64,000 nucleotides of DNA from Riemerella anatipestifer ATCC 11845 = DSM 15868 (GCF_000252855.1 NC_017045.1:1178001-1242000); one strand, 5' to 3'. Positions 15,527 to 25,029 are shown, counted from the first letter of the stretch. Translations and numbers: made by a program. The notes: a model not told the origin generated them from the letters alone.

Positions 15527-18361
15527 TTAAAAGACAATATTGATGATTTTTTTAGGTACTACAATGATTTTTTTGATACCATTACCATCTAAATATTGTA
15601 ATACTTTATCATTTTCTATTGCTATTTTCTCAATTTCCTCCTTAGATAAATCTGCAGAAAGAGGCAATTTGAATCTCATTTTACCATTAAAACTTACTGG
15701 ATACTCTATTTCATCTTCTTTTAGATACCCTTCATTAAGAACAGGAAACTCTACAAACTCAATAGATTCATTATATCCTAATAATTGCCATAACTCTTCA
15801 CAAATATGAGGTGCGTAAGGAGATATAACCACTGCCAATGGCTCCAAAATCTTTCTTTTATTAGTTTTCAACTTTTGCAATTCGTTGACTGCTATCATAA
15901 ACGAAGATACAGAAGTATTAAATGAGAAGTTATCTATATCAAATTTTACTTTCTTTATTAAAGTATGCAGCACTTTGTACTCTTCTTTAGTTGGTTCTTC
16001 GTCTGATATATTGACCTCATCGCCATCAACAAAGTAAAGATTGTAAAACTTCTTTAAAAAGCCATAAACCCCTGAAAGCCCTTGTGTATTCCAAGGTTTA
16101 CTTTGCTCTAAAGGACCGAGGAACATTTCATAAAGTCTTAAGCAGTCCGCACCATATTCTTCACAGATGTCGTCTGGATTTACCACATTATATTTAGACT
16201 TAGACATTTTTTCTACCTCTCGTTCTGTGATGTATTTACCACCTTCCAAGATAAACTCTGCGTCTTTGAACTCTGGTCGCCATTGTTTGAAAGCTTCAGT
16301 ATCTAATTCATCGCTCGTTCCTTTTAGTAAAGCTACATCTACATGGATTTTTTGAGTTTGATAATCTTTAGCTAAGTTTTTAGAAACAAACTGATTCGTT
16401 CCATCTACTCGGAAGACAAAGGCACTCATTCCCAAAATCATTCCTTGGTTGATTAGCTTTTGGAATGGTTCTTCATGGTTGATAAAACCTCTATCTTTTA
16501 AAAACATATTCCAAAAACGAGCATATAATAAATGTCCTGTGGCATGTTCGCTTCCTCCTATATATAAATCTACCTGCCCCCAATAGTCCGATTTTTCTTT
16601 AGCACAAAAAACTTCATCATTAGTAGAATCCATATACCTTAAGAAATACCACGAGCTACCTGCCCAACCAGGCATCGTAGATAACTCCATTGGAAATACC
16701 GTTTTATTATCAATTAAATCCACAAAAGTTACTTTCTGATTAACTTCGTCCCAGGCGAAAGTCTTTGCATTTCCTAACGGTGGGTCTCCATCTTCGGTAG
16801 GTAAATATTTCTCTACCTCTGGCAACTCAAGTGGCAAAGCAGACAAAGGCAAAGTATATGGCATCTCTTCTTTATAATAGATAGGCACTGGCTCTCCCCA
16901 ATATCTTTGTCTAGAGAAGATAGCATCTCTCTGTCTATAATTTGTAGTACCTTTACCTATGCCTAGCTTTTCTATTTCTTGTATAATTTTTTGTTTTGCA
17001 TCTTTGTAATTTAATCCATCTAAAAAGTCAGAATTAACACAAGTGCTTTCTTTAGAATCAAAAGACTCTTCTTGAACATCTATATCGGTAGCTACAACTT
17101 TTTTAATTGGCAATCCAAAATACTTTGCAAATCTATGGTCTCTATCATCGTGTGCAGGTACTGCCATTACCGCACCCGTACCATAACCCATAAGCACATA
17201 GTCTGATATATATATAGGTATAAGTTCTTTAGTAAATGGGTGGGTTACATAACTCCCTGTAAAAGCCCCAGATACAGACTTGACATCTGCCATTCTATCT
17301 CTTTCCGTCTTTTTAGAAGTTTCTTCTATATACTGATTTATAGCATTTTTTTGTTCTTCTGTTGTTAGCTTTTCCACCAAATGATGTTCTGGCGCTAACA
17401 CCATGAAGCTCACTCCAAAAATAGTGTCTGGACGTGTGGTAAAAACTTCTATACTCTCTCCTTCTAAACCATCTACAGAAAACTGAACTAATGCCCCTTG
17501 CGACTTCCCTATCCAATACTCTTGGGAATCTTTAAGTGGCTGTGGCCAATCCAAAGTATTCAATCCTTGTAATAATCTTTCAGAGTATGCCGTAATTCTC
17601 ATACTCCACTGCATCATTTTTTTCTGAAAAACAGGATAACCACCTCTTTCAGACTTACCGTCTTTTACTTCATCATTAGCTAAAACCGTTCCTAATGCAG
17701 GACACCAATTAACCGTAGTTTCTGCACGGTAGGCTAATCTATAATTTAAAAGTATATCTTGTTTATCTTGCTCCGCTGCTGAATTCCACTCTTCTGATGT
17801 AAATGATAATTCATCGGTTTGCACTGCATTAAGTCCCTCAGTACCCTTAGTTTCAAATTGAGCTATAAGAGTATCAATAGACTCTGCCCTATCCGTATCT
17901 TTATTATACCACGAATGAAACAACTGAATGAAAATCCATTGAGTCCACTTGTAGTAAGAAGCGTCTGATGTTCTCAGCTCTCTACTCCAATCAAATGAAA
18001 ACCCAATTTTTCTCAATTGCTCTTCATACCTAGTGATGTTATTTTCCGTAGTTACCGCAGGGTGCTGCCCTGTCTGTATGGCGTATTGTTCCGCAGGAAG
18101 TCCAAAAGAGTCATAACCTATTGGGTGAAGTACATTATACCCCTGATGCCTTTTATATCTTGCGTAAATGTCCGATGCTATATACCCCAGTGGATGCCCC
18201 ACATGAAGACCCGCCCCAGAAGGATAAGGGAACATATCTAGCACATAAAATTTTGGCTTATTTTTTTCAACACCTGACTTCGGCTCTTGGCTTTTAAAAA
18301 TTTGGTTATCGTCCCAATATTTTTGCCATTTTTTTTCTATTTCTTGATGATTATAAAACAT
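15527..18361 (-). CDS. leuS: Leucyl-tRNA synthetase
   Basis: Class I aminoacyl-tRNA synthetase of 944 residues that charges tRNA-Leu in the cytoplasm. The HIGH-type motif is HVGH (53-56) after PYPSGAGL; the KMSKS motif begins at Lys718. Between them are the editing domain (TTRPDTIFGVSFMVLAPEH, with GTGAVMAVPAHDDRD) and a CP core with WAGSSWYFLRYMD. The length suits a bacterial LeuRS with a modest insertion. It is transcribed alone, with no obvious terminator. Confidence 0.97.
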   Translation of the reverse strand: MFYNHQEIEKKWQKYWDDNQIFKSQEPKSGVEKNKPKFYVLDMFPYPSGAGLHVGHPLGYIASDIYARYKRHQGYNVLHPIGYDSFGLPAEQYAIQTGQHPAVTTENNITRYEEQLRKIGFSFDWSRELRTSDASYYKWTQWIFIQLFHSWYNKDTDRAESIDTLIAQFETKGTEGLNAVQTDELSFTSEEWNSAAEQDKQDILLNYRLAYRAETTVNWCPALGTVLANDEVKDGKSERGGYPVFQKKMMQWSMRITAYSERLLQGLNTLDWPQPLKDSQEYWIGKSQGALVQFSVDGLEGESIEVFTTRPDTIFGVSFMVLAPEHHLVEKLTTEEQKNAINQYIEETSKKTERDRMADVKSVSGAFTGSYVTHPFTKELIPIYISDYVLMGYGTGAVMAVPAHDDRDHRFAKYFGLPIKKVVATDIDVQEESFDSKESTCVNSDFLDGLNYKDAKQKIIQEIEKLGIGKGTTNYRQRDAIFSRQRYWGEPVPIYYKEEMPYTLPLSALPLELPEVEKYLPTEDGDPPLGNAKTFAWDEVNQKVTFVDLIDNKTVFPMELSTMPGWAGSSWYFLRYMDSTNDEVFCAKEKSDYWGQVDLYIGGSEHATGHLLYARFWNMFLKDRGFINHEEPFQKLINQGMILGMSAFVFRVDGTNQFVSKNLAKDYQTQKIHVDVALLKGTSDELDTEAFKQWRPEFKDAEFILEGGKYITEREVEKMSKSKYNVVNPDDICEEYGADCLRLYEMFLGPLEQSKPWNTQGLSGVYGFLKKFYNLYFVDGDEVNISDEEPTKEEYKVLHTLIKKVKFDIDNFSFNTSVSSFMIAVNELQKLKTNKRKILEPLAVVISPYAPHICEELWQLLGYNESIEFVEFPVLNEGYLKEDEIEYPVSFNGKMRFKLPLSADLSKEEIEKIAIENDKVLQYLDGNGIKKIIVVPKKIINIVF

Positions 18362-18404
18362 TCTTCTAGGAGAATTAAAGGTTACAAATTATTTAAACGA
18401 ACCA

Positions 18405-18412
18405 CAAATTTA
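18405..18412 (-). promoter_or_regulatory. Possible -7 element of leuS
   Basis: Minus strand TAAATTTG, 43 bases before the leuS ATG; no good -33 TTG. Confidence 0.4.
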
Positions 18413-18523
18413 ATAGTTTGAAATAGAAATAACGATTTTTCAATTAATATTTTTAATTGTATCACTAACAAATAATTTGAATTTACTCCAAAAAAGGCAA
18501 TTTAAAACTCCCTTATCTTTACT

Positions 18524-18531
18524 TATCTTTG
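18524..18531 (+). promoter_or_regulatory. Promoter -7 element of the GT2 gene
   Basis: TATCTTTG, exact TAnnTTTG, 20 bases before the ATG at 18552. Confidence 0.5.
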
Positions 18532-18551
18532 CAAAAATTAAAAAGTAGGTT

Positions 18552-19304
18552 ATGCCCGAAGTCTCTATTATAACGCCTTGTTACAATGCTTCTAAGTTTT
18601 TAAAAGAAACTATAAACTCTGTGCTCAATCAAACCTTTACAAATTGGGAGTGGATTATTTCTGACGATAACTCCAAGGATAATTCAGTAGAGATTATAAA
18701 ACAGATTAACGACCCAAGAATAAAACTGATAGAATCTAAACAAAACGGTGGAGCAGGAAAGGCTAGAAACCTAGCACTAGAACTAGCAACAGGCAGATAT
18801 ATTACCTTCCTAGATGCTGACGATTTATGGGAAACTAATTTTCTTGAAGAAATGGTATCCTTTATGAAAAGAGAAAATGCAGAACTTGCTTACTCTAACT
18901 ATGCTAGATGTGATGAAAATTTGACGCCCACCATAGAAGACTTTAAGGCTGACAAAATAGTAACATTCAATAACCTACTAAAAACCTGCAGACTTTCTCT
19001 ACTATCCTCTATGTACGATAGCCAAAGAGTGGGCAAAGAATTCTTCCCCGAAGGCTCTAAAAGAGAAGACCATGTTATGTGGCTTAACCTGTTAAAGAAA
19101 ATTCCGCAAGGAAAGCCACTCCCTAAAACAATGGCAAAATATCGTATGCATAGCAACAGTGTTTCTAGGAAAAAGAGCAATATTATCAAAGACCAATATC
19201 TAGTTTATAAAGACTTTATGAATTTTTCTACTTTAAAATCACTCTACTATACGGCACATTGGGCTTTTAATGGCTTTTTAAAATACTCTAAATGGTTTAA
19301 CTAA
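18552..19304 (+). CDS. Glycosyltransferase family 2
   Basis: 250-residue GT-A fold enzyme, probably cytoplasmic and membrane-associated. The N-terminal signature is VSIITPCYNASKFLKETINSVLNQT; the nucleotide-binding DDNSKDNS (about 40) and the DxD motif DADD (about 88-91) are present. The acceptor is unknown; surface polysaccharide is likely. It stands alone between leuS and htrA. Confidence 0.88.
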   Translation: MPEVSIITPCYNASKFLKETINSVLNQTFTNWEWIISDDNSKDNSVEIIKQINDPRIKLIESKQNGGAGKARNLALELATGRYITFLDADDLWETNFLEEMVSFMKRENAELAYSNYARCDENLTPTIEDFKADKIVTFNNLLKTCRLSLLSSMYDSQRVGKEFFPEGSKREDHVMWLNLLKKIPQGKPLPKTMAKYRMHSNSVSRKKSNIIKDQYLVYKDFMNFSTLKSLYYTAHWAFNGFLKYSKWFN

Positions 19305-19445
19305 AACAATCAAAACGGAAATTTTGTCATAAAAATTTAACATTATAAAAAATATAATTCCGTTATTTTCATTAAAAACACATAATTATAGTTAAAAATT
19401 AGTTAAATACAGGCGAAAAGATTACAAATTAAGAACGGTTTAGAG

Positions 19446-19453
19446 TATTTTTG
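19446..19453 (+). promoter_or_regulatory. Promoter -7 element of htrA
   Basis: TATTTTTG, 45 bases before the ATG at 19499. An in-frame ATG at 19451 lies inside this element and is therefore not the start. Confidence 0.5.
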
Positions 19454-19498
19454 CATAGTATTTGTTTAGTACACTTTAAATTTATAAAAATAAATAAA

Positions 19499-21028
19499 AT
19501 GAAAAATAATCTAAAAAAACTCATACCTCTAGCTGCCGTAGGTGTAGTTTCTGCAGCAACTACTTTTGGAACTATTGAATATTTTAAAAATGATAACATT
19601 GCTGACTCTTCGTATTTCCATACTGCTAAAAATGACAGTCAGTTTGCAGGACTTAATGCAGCCGCTTTAGGAGATGATTTCGTAAAAGCAGCCAAAACTA
19701 CAGTACCTGCCGTGGTAACCATAAAAAATTATCAAAACAATACCAGAACTTCTAGAAGCTCTGAGCAAGACCTACTTGATTTTTTCTTTGGCGACCCATT
19801 CAACAGAAGTCAAAACCAAAGACAAAGACAACAACAGCAAGCACCACAAGATATGCCTACAGGTCTAGGTTCTGGGGTGATTATCTCTCCTGACGGATAT
19901 ATCATTTCTAACAATCACGTGGTAGCGGGAGCTAGTAAACTAGAAGTAACCCTAAGCAACAAAAAAACTTATGTGGCTAAACTTATAGGAAGTGACCCTT
20001 CTACTGACATTGCATTATTAAAAATAGAAGATAGCGGACTACCTTATCTTAACTTCGCAAACTCAGATTTATTAGAAGTAGGACAATGGGTAGTAGCCGT
20101 AGGAAATCCTCTAGGACTTAACTCTACCGTAACTGCAGGTATCGTTTCTGCAAAAGGAAGAAGCATTGACCTTTTAAGACAACAGTCTAAAACCCCTATT
20201 GAAAGCTTCATACAAACAGATGCTGTAATCAACAGAGGTAATAGTGGTGGAGCTTTAGTAAATCTTAGCGGAGACTTAGTGGGTATTAATTCTGCTATTT
20301 CCTCATCATCTGGATATTATGAAGGATATGGTTTCGCTGTTCCGTCTAACTTAGCAAGAAAAGTTGTAGAAGACATTAAGAAGTTCGGAATAGTACAAAG
20401 AGGGTTTCTAGGAATTAGTTCATTAGACTTATCTGACGAGACACAAGTAAAAATATACAACCAGCAGACTAAAAGCAACTTAAAATCAGGAAACGGAATC
20501 TACGTTACGGAAATCTCCAATAATAGTGGCGCCGAAGATGCTGGTCTTAAAAAAGGAGATGTCATCGTTCAAATAGATGATAGTAAAATTACTGATTTTG
20601 CTGACCTATCTCTAGCTATTGGTAGCAAAAGACCTGGAGATACCGTAATGGTAACTTACCTAAGAGACGGAAAAACTAAAACTGTAAGAGCCACACTAAA
20701 AGACCAAAGTGGAAATACAAAAACTAGAACTAAAGCTGACCTTACTGTCGTTGAAAAACTAGGAGCTAAATTCCAACCTTTAAGTGATGAAAACAAAGTC
20801 TATTACGGTCTTAGAAGTGGTGTAGTAGTTACAGATATAGACGAAAACAGCCTTCTTGCTAGCAAAACAGGTATTGATAACAACTATATCATCACAGAGG
20901 TTAATGGCAAGCCCGTTAATTCTCAGAAGGATATAGAAAATATCTTAGAAAACTACAAAGGTATTGTCTCTATAAAATATTTAGATGTTTATGGACGTTT
21001 AACTAGTAGAGGATTTAATATGCCTTAG
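19499..21028 (+). CDS. Periplasmic serine protease/chaperone HtrA (DegP-like)
   Basis: 509 residues from the chosen ATG, which gives a clean signal/anchor (LIPLAAVGVVSAATTFGTI). Trypsin-like domain with His140 (NNHVVAG), Asp170 (STDIALL) and Ser249 (GNSGGALV), after a Gln/Arg-rich linker (about residues 103-116), then two PDZ domains (about 310-400 and 420-505). It degrades or refolds damaged envelope proteins. An upstream in-frame ATG at 19451 would add 16 residues without a signal and overlaps the promoter. A terminator follows. Confidence 0.93.
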   Translation: MKNNLKKLIPLAAVGVVSAATTFGTIEYFKNDNIADSSYFHTAKNDSQFAGLNAAALGDDFVKAAKTTVPAVVTIKNYQNNTRTSRSSEQDLLDFFFGDPFNRSQNQRQRQQQQAPQDMPTGLGSGVIISPDGYIISNNHVVAGASKLEVTLSNKKTYVAKLIGSDPSTDIALLKIEDSGLPYLNFANSDLLEVGQWVVAVGNPLGLNSTVTAGIVSAKGRSIDLLRQQSKTPIESFIQTDAVINRGNSGGALVNLSGDLVGINSAISSSSGYYEGYGFAVPSNLARKVVEDIKKFGIVQRGFLGISSLDLSDETQVKIYNQQTKSNLKSGNGIYVTEISNNSGAEDAGLKKGDVIVQIDDSKITDFADLSLAIGSKRPGDTVMVTYLRDGKTKTVRATLKDQSGNTKTRTKADLTVVEKLGAKFQPLSDENKVYYGLRSGVVVTDIDENSLLASKTGIDNNYIITEVNGKPVNSQKDIENILENYKGIVSIKYLDVYGRLTSRGFNMP

Positions 21029-21059
21029 ATAGAAAAACCATTTAACTAATCCTTATTCT

Positions 21060-21092
21060 CCCTCTTTTCCTAATGGAAAGGAGGGATCTTTA
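21060..21092 (+). terminator. Terminator after htrA
   Basis: CCCTC-T-TTTCC / GGAAA-GGAGGG hairpin (21060-21070 with 21075-21085, loop TAAT) followed by a T-rich stretch. Confidence 0.65.
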
Positions 21093-21140
21093 ATATTTAT
21101 GCCACAACGATAGAACTTAATAGCCTATTATAAAAATTTC

Positions 21141-21148
21141 TATCTTTG
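21141..21148 (+). promoter_or_regulatory. Promoter -7 element of the U32-ferredoxin operon
   Basis: TATCTTTG, 20 bases before the ATG at 21169. Confidence 0.5.
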
Positions 21149-21168
21149 CAAAAAATTTTTTTGACCCA

Positions 21169-22413
21169 ATGACTAAAAGCGGAAAAATAGAACTAATGTG
21201 TCCTGCAGGAGATTTCACATCTCTTCAGGCAGCTTTAGATAATGGTGCAGACTCTGTCTATTTCGGTGTAGAACAGCTTAATATGAGAGCTAGAGCTTCT
21301 ATGAATTTTACCATAGACGACTTACCTGAAATTAGCAGAAGATGCCAAGAGAAAGGTGTAAGAACCTATCTCACCCTCAACACTATTATTTATGACCATG
21401 ATTTATCAATCATAAAAACCCTTTTAGACAAGGCAAAAGAAGCCAACCTTACCGCTGTGATTGCTATGGATCAGGCTGTGATTGCTTACGCAAGACAAAT
21501 TGGTATGGAGGTACATATTTCTACTCAAATTAACATTACCAATATAGAAACTGTAAAATTCTATGCGATGTTTGCAGACACTATGGTAATGAGTAGAGAG
21601 CTTAGCATCAGCCAAGTAAAAAAGATTTGTACTCAAATAGAAAAGGAGCAAATTAAAGGTCCTTCTGGAAATTTAGTAGAAATAGAAATATTTGGACACG
21701 GAGCTTTATGTATGGCGGTTTCTGGAAAGTGTTATCTAAGTCTACATTCACATAATTCTTCTGCTAACCGTGGGGCTTGTAAACAAAACTGCCGAAAAAA
21801 ATACACCGTAATAGACCAAGAAAGTGGTTTTGAAATAGAACTTGACAACGAGTATATGATGTCTCCTAAAGACTTATGCACCATCAATTTCTTAGACCAA
21901 ATTGTAGATGCTGGGGTTAAAGTTCTAAAAATAGAAGGCAGAGGGCGTGCTCCCGAATATGTAGCTACCGTAACCAAGTGCTATAGAGAAGCCATAGACA
22001 GTATAGAAGACGGCTCTTTTTCTCAAGAGAAAGTAGCAGAATGGATGAAGCAACTAGAAACCGTTTACAATAGAGGTTTTTGGAGTGGTTACTATTTAGG
22101 ACAAGAACTTGGAGAATGGTCTCCTAACCCAGGTTCTAATGCCACACAAAAGAAACTTTACATAGGTAAAGGCAGACATTATTATCCAAAATCTAACATT
22201 GCCGAGTTTTTAATAGAAGCATACGATTTGAATGTAGGCGATAAAGTTTTAATCCAAGGACCTACCACAGGTTCTCAAGAATTAGAAATCACTGAAATGA
22301 TGGTGGACGGAAAGGGCATTAGCGAAAAAGCAACTAAGAGTGAAGTCATCACATTCAAAACTGACTTTCGTGTAAGACCTAGTGACAAGCTGTATAAAAT
22401 TGTTAAGGCATAA
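21169..22413 (+). CDS. U32 family protein, probable tRNA uridine 5-hydroxylation enzyme (TrhP-like)
   Basis: 414 residues. The N-terminus IELMCPAGDFTSLQAALDNGADSVYFG and the GHGALCMAVSGKCYLS segment with a cysteine cluster (also RGACKQNCRKKY) are the U32 hallmarks. These proteins were named peptidases, but the E. coli relative YegQ/TrhP takes part in 5-hydroxyuridine formation at the tRNA wobble position and RlhA hydroxylates 23S rRNA. By size and single-domain layout it is TrhP-like. The ferredoxin gene 15 bases downstream fits a redox enzyme better than a protease. The substrate is inferred. Confidence 0.8.
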   Translation: MTKSGKIELMCPAGDFTSLQAALDNGADSVYFGVEQLNMRARASMNFTIDDLPEISRRCQEKGVRTYLTLNTIIYDHDLSIIKTLLDKAKEANLTAVIAMDQAVIAYARQIGMEVHISTQINITNIETVKFYAMFADTMVMSRELSISQVKKICTQIEKEQIKGPSGNLVEIEIFGHGALCMAVSGKCYLSLHSHNSSANRGACKQNCRKKYTVIDQESGFEIELDNEYMMSPKDLCTINFLDQIVDAGVKVLKIEGRGRAPEYVATVTKCYREAIDSIEDGSFSQEKVAEWMKQLETVYNRGFWSGYYLGQELGEWSPNPGSNATQKKLYIGKGRHYYPKSNIAEFLIEAYDLNVGDKVLIQGPTTGSQELEITEMMVDGKGISEKATKSEVITFKTDFRVRPSDKLYKIVKA

Positions 22414-22428
22414 TAAAGTTATTGTCTA

Positions 22429-22659
22429 ATGGTTATTGTTACACTACAACGAGATAAATGTATTGGGTGCAACTACTGTGCGGAGTTTGCTCCAGAATAC
22501 TTTAGAATGTCAAAAAAAGATGGTAAGTCTGTTCTGCTGAAATCTACCGATAAAAAAGGGTTTCACACAATAAAAGTACCCCTACCAGAAGCTTTTGAAC
22601 CTTGTGATAAGGCAGCTAAGGCGTGTCCTGTAAAAATAATTTCTGTAAAAGAAATCTAA
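22429..22659 (+). CDS. Ferredoxin, single [4Fe-4S]
   Basis: 76 residues. Cluster ligands Cys11, Cys14, Cys17 (CIGCNYC) and Cys66 (ACPVKII); Cys59 is an extra cysteine. The CxxCxxC plus distant CP arrangement gives one [4Fe-4S] cluster. It is a cytoplasmic electron carrier, probably for the U32 enzyme whose gene ends 15 bases before. Confidence 0.88.
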   Translation: MVIVTLQRDKCIGCNYCAEFAPEYFRMSKKDGKSVLLKSTDKKGFHTIKVPLPEAFEPCDKAAKACPVKIISVKEI

Positions 22660-22662
22660 CTT

Positions 22663-23223
22663 ATGACCAAAGCGGAACTTAGAAAAATTTATCTAGAGAA
22701 AAGAAAGCAACTTTCTGAAAATACCATAAATGAGCTATCAAAAAAAATAGCTCATTTATTCTTTTTACAATTCAACCCCACTGAAAACCAAAATATTCAT
22801 TGTTTTATTCCTATAAAAAAATTTAAGGAAGTTAATACTTTACCTCTTATAGAGTCTTGTTTTTCAAAAAAAATAAATGTATTTGTTCCAAAAGTTATCA
22901 ATACAGAAATGATAGCCATTGAACTGAAAGAAAACACTCCGCTATCTGAAAACAAATGGGGAATATTAGAACCTTCTGAAAATACTCACGCGAATGTAAC
23001 TCACTTTGATTACATCATCACACCTCTACTCTATTGTGATGATAAAGGCAACCGAGTAGGCTACGGAAAAGGGTTCTATGACCAACTTTTCAGGATTACA
23101 CCTCCTACTACAAAAAAAATAGGAGTGAACTTTTTTTCACCTTTAGAAAATATAGACGATTTAAGAAACGAAGATATTTCGTTAGATTACCTTATTACAC
23201 CTTCGGAGATACTATCTTTCTGA
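22663..23223 (+). CDS. 5-formyltetrahydrofolate cyclo-ligase
   Basis: 186 residues; makes 5,10-methenyl-THF from 5-formyl-THF with ATP. The family motif GNRVGYGKGFYDQLF is present near the C-terminus, and the N-terminal KAELRKIYLEKRKQLS contains the usual basic ATP-contact region. It starts 3 bases after the ferredoxin stop, so it is the third gene of the operon. Its last 37 bases overlap the convergent lipoprotein gene. Confidence 0.9.
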   Translation: MTKAELRKIYLEKRKQLSENTINELSKKIAHLFFLQFNPTENQNIHCFIPIKKFKEVNTLPLIESCFSKKINVFVPKVINTEMIAIELKENTPLSENKWGILEPSENTHANVTHFDYIITPLLYCDDKGNRVGYGKGFYDQLFRITPPTTKKIGVNFFSPLENIDDLRNEDISLDYLITPSEILSF

Positions 23224-23759
23224 GGAGTGTAAAAATTGAGAAAATAAAACTTAAACTCTTTCTTAAACTTCTCTGGAAAAGGCTTTAGGATATATTGCAC
23301 ATTTCTCTCATAAACGCCTATTGAAGATTTTTTATTATCAAAATATTCTACCTTAACCACAGCTTGGTTTAATGTATCCTTTTCACTATTTTTTTTCTTG
23401 ATTTCTAAATTTTGTACCTTAACAGTCTTAACCCTTAAGCTCTCTAGCTCTTTAAACAGAGGTTTTAGTTTAAGAGTATCAGGTGTTACAAAATATTTAA
23501 GCAGCTGCGTATGGATTGTAGAGTCTATATCCGTATTCCTACTACCAGACAAATAGAGAATAGACAAGTCCATAACCTCCTGAACTTTTTGCTTAGTAAT
23601 AGCATTTATAGCTTGTGCACTATCCATCTTAGCAACAGGATAAGAAGTAGCATTAGTTGTATTTCTCACTTTATCTAAATCACTGATTTCTTCCTTTTTT
23701 TCACAGGATAAAATCATCAATGCTATTAGAACGAATAATAAGTTTTTAAATATTTTCAT
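23187..23759 (-). CDS. Putative lipoprotein, unknown function
   Basis: 190 residues with a lipoprotein signal (LMILSCEKK, Cys19). I do not recognise the rest; it is Lys-rich with several predicted helices followed by strand-like KVEYFDNKKSSIGVYERNVQYIL. It starts 6 bases after the stop of the membrane protein gene at 23766, so the pair is cotranscribed and may work together. Its 3' end overlaps the cyclo-ligase gene tail to tail by 37 bases. Confidence 0.75.
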   Translation of the reverse strand: MKIFKNLLFVLIALMILSCEKKEEISDLDKVRNTTNATSYPVAKMDSAQAINAITKQKVQEVMDLSILYLSGSRNTDIDSTIHTQLLKYFVTPDTLKLKPLFKELESLRVKTVKVQNLEIKKKNSEKDTLNQAVVKVEYFDNKKSSIGVYERNVQYILKPFPEKFKKEFKFYFLNFYTPQKDSISEGVIR

Positions 23760-23765
23760 AAGTGT

Positions 23766-24914
23766 TTACTTTTCGTTATTTGTAATTCTAAATTTTATCA
23801 TCATTATTTTACCATTCTTCATTTGAGTACCTATAATTTCTAAATTTTTAAGAGAAGTTGTAGGCGTTGTCATTAAAGTAATATATCTATCTTTCTCCAA
23901 AATTTCCACACCATAAGTTTCATTATCAAACACCTGATAAATTAAAGCATCATTACTTATAAGTCTACTTAATCTTTCTCTCTTCTTATTAACATCTTCA
24001 TCTGCCTTTTTGGAGTAATAGTTTAGCATAATGGCATAATCATCAGGCTTTAGCTCTATAGTTTCATATTCTGGATAAGTAAGAGCATTCTCCAAGTTTC
24101 TCACAATAGTATCTGTCTTATAATAAGGAGAAGATATTATCATCATGAGAGTTTTTGATTTTGTAGTATATGTTAAAATATCATTCGGCTTTACCTTATG
24201 CAAGATAGGAGACTCACCTTCTTTTATGATTTTAACATCAAGATAGTCATTAATACTTGTATTTCTATCCGCATCAATAAACTTAAACGAATATTTTTTG
24301 GTCAAGATTAAATCAGAAAAAATAATTCCCACAAGAACTAACAAAAGTATAAGTGTTGCCGAAATCCAAACATAAGAAGATTTAGTAAATTTTAAAGCTC
24401 TACTATTATTTTTCAACACCTCATCATTTTCAGTAACTATCTCTAAATCATAATTATTTTTTTGCAAAATACTATTTTTACCTTCATCAACATTATCAGC
24501 AATTTCCTTGGAATTTATTGATTTTTCTTGTTCCTGTTGATTATCTAAAACTGACTCATCAACACCATTTTGGAACACTTCCTCATCACTTTCTTCTATC
24601 TCACTAAGAATTTCATTAGCAAACAAATGATTTTTCTTAAAATCATACCAATTAGCATAACCTGCATAACTCGAAAGAAGATTAAGCATATCTATTCTTG
24701 GTAATTTTTGTGTAGGAGAACTCTTAAAATAGGTATAAAAAGAACGTTCACTAATATTTCCTTTTGCTTTTTTTCTTAAATCTTCTTGAAAATAGACAAT
24801 ATCAATTCCCTTCCATAAGGATATATCTTCCTCCGAAGGTGTATGAGATTCTAAAAAAACCTCTTGAACTTCCACTTTAAGCTGTTCAAAGTGTAATAAA
24901 TCTAAATCTGACAA
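23766..24914 (-). CDS. Single-pass membrane protein with N-terminal cytoplasmic domain, unknown function
   Basis: 382 residues. The N-terminal 100 residues include SERSFYTYFKSS..KLPRIDMLNLLSSYAGYANWYDF, a helical segment I have seen in other flavobacterial proteins with unknown or regulatory roles. An acidic linker follows, one transmembrane helix (about 186-208), and a 170-residue periplasmic domain. The start codon appears to be TTG at 24914-24912, because the frame has no early ATG or a better choice. A strong -33/-7 promoter lies upstream. It forms an operon with the lipoprotein gene 23187-23759; a signalling or envelope-sensing pair is possible. Confidence 0.7.
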   Translation of the reverse strand: MSDLDLLHFEQLKVEVQEVFLESHTPSEEDISLWKGIDIVYFQEDLRKKAKGNISERSFYTYFKSSPTQKLPRIDMLNLLSSYAGYANWYDFKKNHLFANEILSEIEESDEEVFQNGVDESVLDNQQEQEKSINSKEIADNVDEGKNSILQKNNYDLEIVTENDEVLKNNSRALKFTKSSYVWISATLILLLVLVGIIFSDLILTKKYSFKFIDADRNTSINDYLDVKIIKEGESPILHKVKPNDILTYTTKSKTLMMIISSPYYKTDTIVRNLENALTYPEYETIELKPDDYAIMLNYYSKKADEDVNKKRERLSRLISNDALIYQVFDNETYGVEILEKDRYITLMTTPTTSLKNLEIIGTQMKNGKIMMIKFRITNNEK

Positions 24915-24975
24915 ATTTCAAAAATTTAACTTAAACTACTGATTTACAAAAACACTTATTTGCAAAACTATTTTA

Positions 24976-25006
24976 CAAAGATATTGCAATAATTTTTCTA
25001 ACACAA
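24976..25006 (-). promoter_or_regulatory. Promoter of the 24914-23187 operon
   Basis: Minus strand TTG (25006-25004), 20-base spacer, TATCTTTG (24983-24976). A second TAAATTTG overlaps at 25011-25004. Confidence 0.65.
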
Positions 25007-25021
25007 ATTTATTTCTCACCA

Positions 25022-25029
25022 TATCTTTG
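25022..25029 (+). promoter_or_regulatory. Promoter -7 element of the Ala-rich lipoprotein gene
   Basis: TATCTTTG, divergent from the promoter at 24976-25006. It predicts a 5' leader of about 60 bases to the ATG at 25097. Confidence 0.5.

Noticed and set aside
19314..19364. Terminator after the GT2 gene
   Set aside because: AACGGAA/TTCCGTT arms exist but the stem is only 7 bp with a loop of nearly 40 bases, too weak to claim.
19451..19498. Extended start of htrA
   Set aside because: The upstream ATG lies within the promoter element and spoils the signal peptide.
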